In this document: in pieces, positions 11,288-22,216 of the stretch
How positions within the stretch are numbered: position 1 is the first letter of the stretch
How the letters are laid out: each line of letters begins with the position of its first letter
Assembly: GCA_003415625.1 (NCBI GenBank)
Contig: PYIU01000004.1
Span: forward strand, 806,001-870,000
DNA length: 64,000 nt
Direction: 5' to 3'
DNA from: Aquanectria penicillioides
Taxonomy: Eukaryota; Ascomycota; Sordariomycetes; Hypocreales; Nectriaceae
Notes under the pieces: model-generated
Database searches by the model: none
Told to the model about the DNA's origin: nothing
What the model saw: the letters and a program-made list of their open reading frames with translations, nothing else
Position numbers and translations under genes: made by a program

Positions 11288-12911
11288 CTACCTCTTTGCC
11301 GCTTCATCTCCTGAGCTATCCCGGACATCTGCAACCTTCTCCCGTTCAGTGCCACTCTCCGTGCCTGGCGTGAACGCCTCCGAGCCCGTATCAATAATAA
11401 TGGGACCCTTGAAGTTCTTGCGGGCATAAGCGAAGTACCAGACGGCACTGATGGCGGAAAAGCCAGCAAACACAACGCTAGCGTAGTTCATGGTGGAAGG
11501 GTCGACAGGGAGTGAAACTGGCATGCAGAAGATGACCACAGCAAAGACGATCCAAATAAGACTGACCCAGTTGACAATTGGGCCAAGCCTTCCAAGGTGG
11601 AAAGGTGAAGATCGAACAGCTTCTCGGCCACGAAGCAGACTGACCAAAACGGGCACGCAGTACGATGTTGAGAGACAGATGGTAGCAACACCAGTGAACG
11701 AGTTGAAAGCAGCGGATGAGCCAAAGTAGATGCATCCGAGAATACAATCAACGATAGTAGAGAGGATAATGGCCCACAGGGGCACGTCAAGCTTCTTGTT
11801 GACCTTGGACCAAAGCTTGTAACCGGGAATAGCGCCGTCACGAGCGAAGGCGTAGGTGCAACGAGACGCAGCAGTCAAAGCACCAACACCCGCGAAGAAC
11901 AAGATGCCCAGAATCAAGAAGAGGAGGCCGAAGCCACCGGCACTGGATCCCGTCACGGTCTTGAAAAGAAGACCGATAGGCTGGCTGCTTGCAAGAAGAG
12001 CAGTGATATCGGGGAGGACGAAGAGGAGCGGGATGAGGTAGATGAGACCGGTAAGACCTGCGGCGGCTACGGAGAGCACCATGGCCTTGGGGACTTCTCG
12101 TTCGGGGTTTTGGACTTCTTCACACATGGCAGCAACCATACCGTAACCAGTGAGGGTATAAGCGGCTAGAAATATGGTTAGAACCTGAGTTGACACATGG
12201 GAACTTGGTCAAGTAATCAAATAACGCACCTTGGAGGAGACCAACGAAGAAGGACCATGCCTCGGGCCAGCCACTGGCAGATGCATCGTAATGGCCAAAG
12301 ACGAAGGCGGCGTCTCGCTTGTTATCACACATGACTAGAAGTGTAACGAGGATGATGAGGACGCTGGCGGCAGTCCAGTAGATGCAGACCTTGTTGATCA
12401 GGTCAAGGTATCGAGATCCAAACGCGTTGACAAGGGCGCAGACCAACATGACAGCCCAGAAACAGAGGACCGTCTGCCACTGGTTTGGTACAAAGTCTTC
12501 ATTGTAGATTGTGATGGCGCTCAAAATCAATTGAGCCCCGGAGAAGTTGATGGAGAGGGTGACGGTCCAATTTCCAACCAAAGTCATCCATCCATCGATA
12601 AAACTGACCACAGGCGCATACTTCGGGGTGCTGAGGATTGCGGACCAGTAGTAGACTCCACCAGCAGTAGGATAAACGGCACAGATTTCAGCGAGAGAGG
12701 CGGCAATGCAGAGAGAGATGATGGAGACGAGAACCCATCCCCACAGGATGGTAACCGATTGACCGTTGATCAAGGTGATGTAAATCGTAGTCGAGAGACC
12801 GAAGGGAACAGCCATGATGGCAAAGGACATACCCAAGACACTCATCATACTGAGAGTCTTGGGCAATTCGTTGGCGTAGCCCGCCTGTCTCGGGGCGGAT
12901 GTTGGCTCCAT
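11288..12911 (-). CDS. APC-superfamily permease (GABA/choline/amino-acid type)
   Basis: Minus strand, exons 12911-12230 and 12165-11288 with a 64-bp intron (GTGCGT...TCTAG), giving 519 residues. The ATG at 12911 (MEPTSAPRQ) is used because the longer reading frame has no upstream ATG. About 12 hydrophobic helices are visible. The family blocks are FAIMAVPFGLSTTIY, PTAGGVYYWSA and GYGMVAAMCEEVQNPEREVP. The last spans the splice junction and is typical of fungal GABA (Uga4-like) and choline (Hnm1-like) carriers in the amino acid/choline transporter family. It would be proton-coupled uptake at the plasma membrane. The substrate cannot be fixed from sequence. Its position beside the glycine/serine and amine blocks suggests nitrogen-compound uptake (inference). 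Confidence 0.88.
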
Positions 12912-14217
12912 GATGGGCAGCGTCGATGGTTCACGGTTCAATCACCGGCGGGATTATTATGGATCAATACAAAAGAGGTCCAGAGCCCTGCACATGGGTG
13001 ACGGGTTGGAGAAGAAGGAGTCGGCTGTAAATTTATGTATTAGAAAAATAGGAAGTGTTCATGCAGGATGGGTTCTTGCAAGCAGAAGCAGAAGCAGAAG
13101 CAGAAGGGTGCAGCTGTTGACGGAAGTGCAAATCCCAAAGGGGGATCAGGAGAACTTAACAGATAGCATCCAGGCCCAGTAAGGCAACTGACGACGGGAT
13201 CTGTGGGATGACAGTATCGCTGGAGCCCGGCTGGGCCTCGTGGCTTGCATGGCGCCTGGGGTTAAAACGCGGGGGAGCAAGGGTTCGTGATGAGACTAAT
13301 ACCAGATAACAACGATGGGGGTTCTCGAAGTGACCCAGGTTGTTTAGCTCGTGTTGAAGACGCAGCCAATGATGAGGCTTGCCGCGCTGATAGAGTTGGC
13401 CACCGCGCTCCGGGTTGCCGATATCCTCAAGGGGTGCCACCCAAGATGCCACAAACGTTACCAAATGACCATTGAAAAGTAAACTCGACAACCCCCGCCT
13501 GGAGATACGCATGGACTACATAGCAACTCTTGCTCGATCCCACGATAAGAGACCGCGAATGCGACTCATTCGATGGCTTTCCCCTTCGCGCGCGCCGCCC
13601 TTCAGCCCTTCACTGATCAGGCCTGTACCAGCTGTCGGGTTTCAGTGCAGTGGTGAGACGAGGCACGGCTCCACCTGTGAAATGAGCGTCAATGGACTCA
13701 TGTGATCAATTTCCCAACGCCCAAAGAGGAACTATTTGTGTTCTGGACCGTGCTCGCTGGCAGATAACAATCCGTGTTTTCCGCAAGCGAACCCCAATTA
13801 ACTTCCATTCCGGTTTCCGAGGGCGGCTATCTCAGAGCGCGACAACCTACATCACCTATGCAGGGCACTTATAGTAAAAAAGAGAGAAGAAAAAAGAAAA
13901 GAAAAAGGAAAGCACCATGTTATCGGACTGCTACACGTTACATAGTCGAAAGCTTCGGCGTCAGATTTGATGCCTTTGATTAAGATTTACAGTCCCCTAT
14001 CATACGACGCGCGTCTCTCGGGGTTACCGAGTTGGTGTATTAATCAAGAAGGCCCGAAAGAAGAGAGCATCAAGATACCGGGGGAAAACGAATCAAAGTC
14101 ATATCATTCTGCATAACTGTGTTCACTCTCGCTGCCAATTACTAGACTTGTCCACACGCTTGAAAAAAAAAAACCCCCCCAAACAAAATCACGATAACCC
14201 AAAGCGCGGCTATCTTA
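12912..14217. other. Intergenic region between permease promoter and serine dehydratase 3' end
   Basis: It contains the permease promoter on its left side, a four-copy AGCAGA hexamer at 13081-13104, an A/G-rich tract near 13875-13912 and an AAAA/CCCC run at 14164-14181. I see no gene. Confidence 0.5.
13081..13104. repeat. AGCAGA microsatellite, 4 copies
   Basis: Four perfect AGCAGA units about 170 bp upstream of the permease ATG, probably within its promoter or leader. Confidence 0.8.
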
Positions 14218-15389
14218 TCAAACTCCGTAAAGCTCCTGCCACTTCATGAGCATTTCCACCGAGATGTCATTGCCGCCGCAGACCAAAAGCACGACGGTAG
14301 CATCTGGGCCGAGTTGCCGGTCAAGAACCTTTTCCAGGAGACGACCCTCGCATAGAGCAATCGCAACACCAGCAGTAAGCTCGACCATGAGGCGCTCGTG
14401 GCGGGCAAGTATCAAACAGCCTCGGGCAGCGTCACCATCTGTGAGCACCGCGCTAACCACTTGAGGCCGCTGAGCATATTCAAAAGTCTTCTTAGATACA
14501 GTGGCAACACCGAGGCTTCGAGCCTGCGAGGTGATCTTGGGCAAGGTTACAATTTCATTAGCAAGGAGCGAACAGTTGAGCGAGTCGGCACCAGCGGTCT
14601 CCATGGCGACAACTGTCACATCGTCGCTCCAGCCGAGGTTGTCGAGCTCTTGGACAACACCGTTGATCAACCCACCGCCACCGACGCTACAGACGATAGC
14701 GTCGGGCTTCTCGCCATCCATCTGGACTGCAATCTCTTGCATGACGGTTGCGTTTCCGTCCCAGATATCAGGGTGGTCAAAGGGTGGGCAGTAGACACCA
14801 TCTGGGTCAGACGGAAGGACAACCGACCTCAAGTACTTGTCGGCATCCATGACACTCTGGCCATGTTGAATAACCTTGGTGACACCTTCGGCATACAGTC
14901 TAGCAACCAAGGCAGGACTGGTAGTTGTCGGAACAACAACCGAGGCATTATATCCTAGGGACTGGGCGGCGACGACGCAGGCAATTCCAGCGTTTCCACC
15001 GGAAGACGCATAGAAGTGAGGGTTCTTGCCGAGCGCTTCGCTCTCTCGAATTCGACTAAGGAGGTAGTTGCCAATGCCTCGGGATTTGAAGGAGCCGGAG
15101 GGTTGCAGGTTGTCGAGCTTCAAGAGAATTCTGCTTCTACGATTTAGATGTCCGGTCTTTCTATCTTTAAGGAGAGATGATGCGGTGGATATGCGGTGGG
15201 GTATAAGTGATAAGGATAAGAAAAAGGATAGTAACAGGGGATAATGACTATATAAGACGATGCACCGGACTTGGGACAAAGCTAAAACTTGAGGCAACAT
15301 GATATCACTTACCATCCCGCTAGTTTCGAAAGATGAGGAGACTCAATCAATGGAGTTGTGGCCCATGGCTGACGACGGTTGCGAGTCAT
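14218..15389 (-). CDS. L-serine/L-threonine dehydratase (PLP enzyme)
   Basis: Minus strand, exons 15389-15313 and 15133-14218 around a 179-bp intron, giving 330 residues, the normal length for L-serine dehydratase. Splicing joins SPHLSKLAG to CRILLKLDNLQPSGSFKSRG, which carries the PLP Schiff-base lysine in SGSFKSRG. The phosphate-binding SSGGNAGIA block and the glycine loop CSVGGGGLINGV follow. The unspliced longer ORF (start near 15300) translates the intron and should not be used. The enzyme converts serine to pyruvate and ammonia, and usually threonine to 2-oxobutyrate. It resembles yeast Cha1, which is induced by serine/threonine through a Zn2Cys6 activator. It lies about 1.2 kb from the divergent P-protein gene, consistent with shared control. 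Confidence 0.9.
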
Positions 15390-16555
15390 TGTGGGAAGAG
15401 TTGTCGTGGAAGGAAGTAATTTGGATTTGGACTTGGACTTGGAACGAAGGAGACGACTTTTTGTCACGGGAAACAAACGAACAGAGTCCAAGAGGTGATT
15501 GCTGACAAGGGTGAAGAAGCCAGAACAAACGAATTTACAATTTCCCCGGGTGAATAGGCCCTTGATAAATGGCACGGGGCCGACGGTTACAGGCGGACAG
15601 GCTCAAATGCCTCCGGTCTATCGGCTACTGTTGCGTCGTTTGGGTATAATTAACCTCATGACAGTGTGGACAGTGTGGACAATGCGGACCCAACCAATGC
15701 AACACGCAACTATATTTGCGCATGCGGAGCGAAAGTGCACACCGGATCAGCCCCGTGGTGGTGAATCCAATCGAATAGGAAATGCTTCGCGCATTCTCTC
15801 AGGTAATGGTGTAGTAAGACTTTCGTGCCTTCGTACCTTCGCGGCGCCGAGGTGTGGGAACACACAGTTATGTCAGGGAACGGTTACTAACTCCCCGGGG
15901 CGGAATCCGGAGCTACGACTCCGATTGTTGCCGCGAGCCGCCACCCAAATGGGCGAGTTTGGGCCCACCTCGGAGCATCCAGCCGCCATGATAAGGCCCA
16001 AAACATGACTAGCACGCCCGGCTGGATGGACCGAACTGGCTATCGGTACCATGAGGAAGCGATTTCGCAGGGCCGGTGGCGCGGCTCTGGGACGCTCTGG
16101 AACAAAAGAAATATCGTCTTCTATGCCACGCGACGGACTTGAACCTGGAGTCTGATTATTCAATCCTCCTTCGCCAATTGCAATTGCAGTCGCGCCTGTA
16201 CTTTAGGCCTCCCCCGACCGCCGGCGAACAGAACCTTGAGCTTGACTCGAGCCGCAACCATCTTTTCCATTTTATATTTTCAGCAACCTTCACTGGTCAA
16301 GCGTCGCTGAGATCGTCCCTCAAAAGTCGTTTGTTCGGCATTCGCTTCGCACTTGCAAGGTACGGTACTGTCTCTCTCTTTCCCTCCTTGTTCTTCTGAG
16401 ACTCTCGTCTCTTATCTCTTTCCTCCTCCTGTCCCCTCCCTCCCTCTTTCCCTCCTTCTCTTATCTTGCATCATGCTGACACACAACCTCTCACACAGTG
16501 ACTGAATAAGACGGGACCTCTCGCGCCTTGGACAATTTGACCTCGGCAAGCAATC
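15390..16555. promoter_or_regulatory. Shared divergent promoter region, serine dehydratase / P protein
   Basis: This is the 1.17-kb gap between two divergent start codons. It contains GATA-type, CCAAT-like and CCG-rich sequence that I cannot assign to a specific factor. The right end is a CT-rich leader with a probable intron (16360-16498). I see no gene inside. Confidence 0.45.
16360..16498 (+). other. Probable 5'-UTR intron of the P-protein gene
   Basis: A donor GTACGG at 16360 after CTTGCAAG, a perfect CTGAC branch site at 16476-16480 and the acceptor CACACAG ending at 16498 outline a 139-nt leader intron. It lies 57 nt before the ATG. The pyrimidine-rich interior fits. Confidence 0.55.
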
Positions 16556-19500
16556 ATGCTGTCTTCGTCGCGTCTCGCACAACGGCTCTGCCGCCAGCCC
16601 AGGCTCTCGGCATCCGTTCTTCAGGCTCGTCGCATTGACGGCCTCACTCGAGGAAGGCATTTCTCTGCCAGCGTTGTCCTCAATGGCAGCGCCCCATCCG
16701 GCGGTCAGGCCAAGCGCTTCACCGACTCTCAGAGCAGCGTGCAATTGAAGGAGCACGAATTGTTCTCTCGTAGGCACATTGGCAGCGAACCCAGCGTTGT
16801 CGAGGAGATGCTCAAGACCTTGGATCCTCCTGCCCGCTCAATGGAGGAGTTCCTTGAGCAGACCATTCCTCCCCAGGTCCGAAGAAAGACCACTGGACTC
16901 GACCTCGTCGAGCAGTGGGATGAGTCCGGCCCCGAGTCGCCAGTCCCCGCTGAGGGCCGCACTGAGCACTTCATCCAGAAGAAGATCAAGGATCTCGCCA
17001 ACCTCAACACCCAATTCGAATCTTTCATTGGAACCGGTTACTACGGTACCCTGGTGCCTCAGGTCATTCAGCGCAACGTGCTCGAGAACCCTGCCTGGTA
17101 CACCAGCTACACCCCGTACCAGGCCGAGATCAGCCAAGGTCGACTGGAGTCTCTCCTGAACTTCCAGACCCTGGTGACTGACCTGACCGGATTGGACATC
17201 GCCAATGCCTCTGTCTTGGACGAGGCCACCGCCGCCGCCGAGGCCATGACCCTCGCACTCGGCGCCGCCCCTGCAAAGATCCAGGCCAAGGGCGCCAAGA
17301 AGACCTTTGTTGTCTCCGAGAACTGCCACCCTCAGACCCTGGCCGTTCTCGAGTCCCGAGCTGAGGGATTCGGCATCGATATCGTCATTGGCGATGTCCT
17401 TGCTGATGACTGCAAGCTTATCAAGGATGCCAAGGGAAGCCTTATTGGTACCCTCATTCAGTATCCCGACACCCACGGAGGTGTTTACGATTACCAGCGC
17501 CTGTCCGATCTCGTTCACGAACAGAAGGGTCTCGTCTGTGCCGCCACCGATCTCTTGGCCCTGACCATGCTCAAGGCCCCCGGTGAGTTCGGAGCCGACG
17601 TCGCCCTCGGTAGCGCCCAGCGATTTGGTGTCCCATTGGGTTTTGGTGGTCCTCACGCCGCCTTCTTCGCGACCACCGAGAAGTACAAGCGCAAGATTCC
17701 CGGCCGACTGATTGGTGTTTCCAAGGATCGCCTCGGCAAGCGAGCCCTCCGTCTCGCCCTGCAAACCCGCGAGCAGCACATTCGACGAGAGAAGGCCACC
17801 AGCAACATTTGCACTGCCCAAGCCCTGCTGGCTAACATGAGCGCCTTTTACGCCATCTACCACGGACCCAATGGTCTGAAGACCATTGCCCAGGATGTCT
17901 GGAGCAAGACCCGCCTGGCTCAGGACCTGATTGTCCAAGAGGGCCAGTTCAAGGTGTTCACTCAGGGTGTCCGAGAGGACGGCGCTGTCCTTTTCGATAC
18001 TGTGACATTCCAGGGATCTCCCGACGCCGTCGCCGCAGCTCACGAGCAGGCTACTCTCCAGCGCATCAACCTGCGACGCATTAGCGAAGACAAGGTTGGT
18101 TTCTCTCTGCACGAAGGCGTCTCTCTGGAGAGCCTCGCAAGCATTGTCAAGTGCTTTGGTGTCTCCGAGGCCAAGTTCAACGCTGCTCTCGAGTCCCAGA
18201 CGACTCTCTCAGACGATCAGATCCCGGCTGGCTTGAAGCGCAACACTCCCTTCCTCGAGCAGCCCGTTTTCAACCAGTACCACTCCGAGACCGAGCTCCT
18301 GCGATACATCTACCACCTCCAGTACAAGGATCTCTCTCTGGTCCACTCCATGATTCCCTTGGGATCCTGCACCATGAAGCTCAACGCCACCACCGAGATG
18401 CTCGCCGTCACCGACCCCGGCATTTCCAACATTCACCCCTTCGCTCCCATTGAGCAGGCCTCTGGCTACAAGTCCATGGTCAAGTCTCTAGGCAAGAACC
18501 TGTCCACCATCACTGGCATGGACGAGGTCAGTCTGCAGCCCAACTCGGGCGCCCAGGGCGAGTTTGCTGGTCTGCGCGTTATCAAGCGTTTCCATGAGAG
18601 CAACGAGGGTGGAGCACGCCGAACCATCTGCCTGATCCCCGTCTCCGCCCACGGCACCAACCCCGCCAGTGCCGCCATGGCTGGCATGCAGGTTGTGCCA
18701 ATCAAGTGCGACCCCAAGACCGGTAACCTGGATATTGCAGACCTGAAGGCTAAGTGCGCCAAGCACAAGGATGAGCTCGCTGCCATCATGATCACCTACC
18801 CTAGCACATTCGGTGTCTTCGAGCCTGAGGTCAAAGAGGTTTGCGATATTGTTCACAGCCACGGTGGCCAAGTCTACATGGACGGCGCCAACCTCAACGC
18901 CCAGATTGGTCTTTGCAGCCCCGGTGACATCGGTGCCGACGTCTGCCACTTGAACCTTCACAAGACCTTCTGTATCCCCCACGGCGGCGGTGGTCCCGGT
19001 GTTGGTCCTATCGGTGTCAAGAAGCACCTCGCTCCCTACCTTCCTGGCCACCCTGCTGTTGATCCTCAGCTGGGCCCTGAGGAGCGCAAGAGCACTGCTG
19101 TTGCCCCCATCAGCGCTGCTCCCTGGGGTAGTGCCTCCATTCTCCCTATTAGCCACACGTACATCCTCATGATGGGTGGTGCCGGTCTTACTCAACAGAC
19201 CGGTGTCGCTCTCCTTAACGCCAACTACATCATGTCCCGCCTGCTCCCCCACTACAAGATCGCTTACACGAACGCCAATGGCCGATGTGCTCATGAGTTC
19301 ATCCTGGATCTGCGACCTCTGAAGGAGACTGCTGGTGTTGAGGCTGCCGATGTTGCCAAGCGTCTGCAAGATTACGGCTTCCACGCTCCCACCATGAGCT
19401 GGCCTGTGGCCGGAACCCTCATGATCGAGCCCACCGAGTCCGAGTCCCGCGCCGAGCTCGACCGCTTCTGCGACGCTTTGATTTCAATCCGCGGTGAAAT

Positions 19501-19750
19501 CGCCGACATTGAGTCTGGCAAGGTGCCTCGCCAGGGCAACGTGCTAAAGAACGCTCCCCACCCGCAGCACGATCTTCTTGTCTCGGATAAGGAATGGGAC
19601 CGACCCTACACTCGTGAGCAGGCCGCCTACCCGCTGCCTTGGTTGAGGGAGAAGAAGATGTGGCCTTCTGTTGCCCGAGTTGATGATGCCTTTGGCGACA
19701 CCAACTTGTTCTGCACATGCCCTCCTGTCGAGGGAAGCGAAAACTTGTAG
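16556..19750 (+). CDS. GCV2: Glycine dehydrogenase (decarboxylating), P protein, mitochondrial
   Basis: A single uninterrupted exon encodes 1064 residues, the usual size for the homodimeric eukaryotic P protein. The N-terminus is rich in Arg, Ser and Ala with no acidic residues in the first 26 (MLSSSRLAQRLCRQPRLSAS), a mitochondrial presequence. The catalytic lysine that binds PLP is Lys803 in NLHKTFCIPHGGGGPG, and the SHGTNPASA-type loop is present as SAHGTNPASAAM. The protein decarboxylates glycine and passes the aminomethyl group to the lipoyl arm of H protein. The H-protein gene is the next gene, tail to tail, 475 bp away. Lack of coding introns in so long a gene is compatible with high expression. 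The assignment is firm; the GCV2 name follows yeast usage. Confidence 0.97.
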   Translation: MLSSSRLAQRLCRQPRLSASVLQARRIDGLTRGRHFSASVVLNGSAPSGGQAKRFTDSQSSVQLKEHELFSRRHIGSEPSVVEEMLKTLDPPARSMEEFLEQTIPPQVRRKTTGLDLVEQWDESGPESPVPAEGRTEHFIQKKIKDLANLNTQFESFIGTGYYGTLVPQVIQRNVLENPAWYTSYTPYQAEISQGRLESLLNFQTLVTDLTGLDIANASVLDEATAAAEAMTLALGAAPAKIQAKGAKKTFVVSENCHPQTLAVLESRAEGFGIDIVIGDVLADDCKLIKDAKGSLIGTLIQYPDTHGGVYDYQRLSDLVHEQKGLVCAATDLLALTMLKAPGEFGADVALGSAQRFGVPLGFGGPHAAFFATTEKYKRKIPGRLIGVSKDRLGKRALRLALQTREQHIRREKATSNICTAQALLANMSAFYAIYHGPNGLKTIAQDVWSKTRLAQDLIVQEGQFKVFTQGVREDGAVLFDTVTFQGSPDAVAAAHEQATLQRINLRRISEDKVGFSLHEGVSLESLASIVKCFGVSEAKFNAALESQTTLSDDQIPAGLKRNTPFLEQPVFNQYHSETELLRYIYHLQYKDLSLVHSMIPLGSCTMKLNATTEMLAVTDPGISNIHPFAPIEQASGYKSMVKSLGKNLSTITGMDEVSLQPNSGAQGEFAGLRVIKRFHESNEGGARRTICLIPVSAHGTNPASAAMAGMQVVPIKCDPKTGNLDIADLKAKCAKHKDELAAIMITYPSTFGVFEPEVKEVCDIVHSHGGQVYMDGANLNAQIGLCSPGDIGADVCHLNLHKTFCIPHGGGGPGVGPIGVKKHLAPYLPGHPAVDPQLGPEERKSTAVAPISAAPWGSASILPISHTYILMMGGAGLTQQTGVALLNANYIMSRLLPHYKIAYTNANGRCAHEFILDLRPLKETAGVEAADVAKRLQDYGFHAPTMSWPVAGTLMIEPTESESRAELDRFCDALISIRGEIADIESGKVPRQGNVLKNAPHPQHDLLVSDKEWDRPYTREQAAYPLPWLREKKMWPSVARVDDAFGDTNLFCTCPPVEGSENL

Positions 19751-20225
19751 AGAAAATTGTTAGAGTGCAATACGAGGTATCTAATTAGCGGGAGGCGGGA
19801 ACGGAAAGTCTTTGGTTTGGGTAAGACCATCATTTGATGTCATACATTCAACATTCATCAACCGGCGCATAAAGAGCATATCATTTATATATAAACTCAA
19901 CGAATACAACGTCTTCTTTCTATTAATTCAATTGAATTGAATCAATCAATCAATCGACCTCGCATAAGTGATTTATTTTCTTATAACTGTTTGGAATTCA
20001 GGTTGGGAGTGGGTATAGTTGAGGATGGATCACTCTGCTAAGGTTTCTCGCTCAATGCATCTTGATTGCCCTGCCGACGGAAAGACACCAGGCATGGTTG
20101 GGAAACAACATGTCGAACATGCAAAATAACAACGAAAATTTAAGTATTTATTATTCCACATCCTCAAAGCCTTCTATGGACAGCGAGTGGTTTGTTTTTG
20201 TAGCAAAAAATTGACCATTGGGTAT
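19751..20225. terminator. Convergent 3' ends of P-protein and H-protein genes
   Basis: A 475-bp tail-to-tail gap holds both 3' UTRs. It is AT-rich, with direct AATC(A/T) repeats near 19922-19953 (AATTGAATTGAATC, ATCAATCAATCAATC) that could act in 3'-end formation. No gene is visible. Confidence 0.4.
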
Positions 20226-20895
20226 TTATTCCTGGCTGCTGAGAAGCTCCGCGTACTTGGAATCAGAGAGCAGCGCATCAACCTCCGAGGCATCGGAAGG
20301 CTTCACCTTCACAAGCCAGGCGTCACCGTAGGGGTCTCCGTTCACGGTCTCGGGGCTGCTCTCCAACTCGCTGTTGGATTCAACCACCTGGCCGCTGAAT
20401 GGAGCGTAAAACTCGGAGGCCGCCTTGACAGACTCAATGACGCCGATGGCCTCGCCCTTTTCGAACTCGCGGCCAGCCTCAGGAAGCTCGATGAAAACTA
20501 CATCGCCGAGGGTGGTTTGAGCATGATCGGTGATTCCGATGGAGCCTGTTTTTTTTTTTTTTTTTTCGTCAGCCGATGTGAATTCATTTGATGTGTTTCG
20601 AACATCATCTCATACAGGTACCGTCATCCTCCTTTCGCACCCACTCGTGCTCTTCGGTGTATTTAAGCTCAGCCGGAATCTGGGACAATCCTGCGGTTTT
20701 CTTTCGTCAGCTGTATACCTTAAGTCAGCCTGGTTGGTTCTTACGGTTCAATGTCACGGAGAAGCATCGACGGGGAGCGGCTGAAAAGGCAGCGAGGGGA
20801 GCGGCCTTGAAGGAGGGTCGGAGAACGGAGGGCTTGGCCTTGGGCATGGCCTTGGGCAGAGCAGCCCAAACCTGACGACCGAAGAGCGAAGACAT
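20226..20895 (-). CDS. GCV3: Glycine cleavage system H protein, mitochondrial (lipoyl carrier)
   Basis: Minus strand, three exons: 20895-20745, 20690-20622 and 20545-20226, with introns of 54 and 76 bp, giving 179 residues. Residues 1-50 form an Ala/Lys/Arg-rich mitochondrial presequence ending with the typical RRCFSVTLN. The mature part begins [10 protein letters not shown]. The lipoylated lysine is Lys114 in [10 protein letters not shown]. The C-terminus [14 protein letters not shown] is typical of the family. H protein shuttles the aminomethyl group from P to T protein and its dihydrolipoyl form to L protein. Because exon 1 and exon 2 are short, the gene is easily missed by simple ORF calling. 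The second intron has an A18 tract between branch site and acceptor, which is unusual. Confidence 0.95.
20549..20566. repeat. T18 homopolymer inside H-protein intron 2
   Basis: Eighteen T residues on the plus strand, read as A18 on the coding strand. They lie between CTGAC (20572-20568) and the CAG acceptor (20548-20546). Confidence 0.9.
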
Positions 20896-22216
20896 GATGG
20901 GTATGCGGGGTATGTGAGAGGTGAAGCAATTGATGATATTTGCCTTGTTTTTCGAAAGTCCTGGTTGGGCTGTCTGCCTTGAAGGAGGGAATCTTCAGAC
21001 AATGGGCCGGGAGGGGAGGGAATGAAGAGAGAGCTCCGGTTACCAATCCGGCGATTACATACTATCAGTGGTGCACAGAACTCAATTGCAAGGGCGGCCA
21101 ACCATGAGGCAGAAGGCCGCGCCCGAAAGCTCAGCTTCGGCGCTAGCTCCGCGTGGCGAGGGGCATGTGCGATAAGTACCTATGGAGAAGGGATATCCAT
21201 TGATTGCCCATTGATTGCCCATTGATTGCTCCCTGGTTGCTCTCGGTTGCTCGACAGAGCTCTAATCGAGGGGCAGCGCAAGCAGTGGTTACAGCATTTG
21301 CCCCTCATGCGGTCCGCAGCCGCCGCCGCAGCGACCTGGAGTGACTTAGAGTGGGCCTCGGCTGGAGTATCCGGAGACCTGGCACGGAATAGTTGCGATT
21401 GCCCCACTTTAGCCAAGCTAGCCAATGATGGCCCAAGCCGCGGTGCGCTCGGGAAGCTTGAGCCAATGACAGCCGTTGCCGCAGAGCCACTACTGGATAC
21501 CGCAGTGAGGCGAGAGGTACAAGGTACATTTGCGTTCAGTTACTACAAGTACCTCCCGATTGGAGAGCTTGCGAACGCGGGGTCCTGTTGTCATGAACGA
21601 TTGGGGCACCCCCAGGCTCGAGAGCCCAGCTCGGCGCTCGATTTGTTCGCACCACACCGCGGCTCTGACGAGGCTACAGCCAGGGCACACAACTTTTCGG
21701 CATCAGGGGTGTGTATCTCATGGCTCATTGGTGCGGGGGAGCTAGCTACCGGTAGTCCGTATCCTTGCTGGGCTTCTCAATTCGAGACTGGCGATGCGAC
21801 CCGAAGGCGGCCGGAAACCGGATTCCCTGATAGCATGGCCGACCCAAATTCGGAGGCCCGGCAGATTGACCCGAACGAAGCCGTGAGTGTGACTAAACAA
21901 TGCGGAGACCCATCCGGAAGCCATGACGGAGGAGCGGCTCTCCAGTCATGACCGGCAATTGCAATGGGGCGAGTAATCTCGGCACCCCATTGGCATCATT
22001 ACTCCCGGTCCTGCATGACCACGCCCGTTATGTGTAGCTACGTGCACGCCAGCCAATGTCTCGAAACCACATCACCACGGGTGATCAAATGGGAAGGCAA
22101 TTGAATGGCTTTGGTTTAGAAAAAAAAAAAAAATCGAATTTGCCTTGTTTTGGGTAATCATTAGGTTTCTATGTACACGCAGTTGTTTTTCTTGTGTAGC
22201 CAGGTAGCTAGCTTCA
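20896..22216. promoter_or_regulatory. Promoter region of the H-protein gene and 3' flank of SHMT
   Basis: A 1.3-kb gap containing the triple 11-bp repeat at 21198-21230 and an A13 run at 22119-22131. GC content is high from 21300 to 21960, which creates long spurious ORFs. Recurrent CCGG/CGG triplets occur around 21740-21960 but no clear paired Zn2Cys6 site can be asserted. Confidence 0.4.
21198..21230. repeat. Triple 11-bp direct repeat upstream of H-protein gene
   Basis: CATTGATTGCC at 21198-21208 and 21209-21219, then CATTGATTGCT at 21220-21230, about 300 bp upstream of the H-protein ATG. Head-to-tail copies of one helical turn each suggest cooperative protein binding, but the factor is unknown. 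Confidence 0.75.

Noticed and set aside
15134..15312. Coding sequence at the 5' end of the serine dehydratase minus-strand frame
   Set aside because: It reads as a hydrophobic, non-homologous segment with GT/AG ends. Removing it joins LSKLAG to CRILLKLDNLQPSGSFK.
16838..18112. A 424-residue open frame on the minus strand
   Set aside because: It lies wholly inside the P-protein gene, on the opposite strand. Its Leu/Gly/Val-rich composition is the usual antisense shadow of GC-rich codon use.
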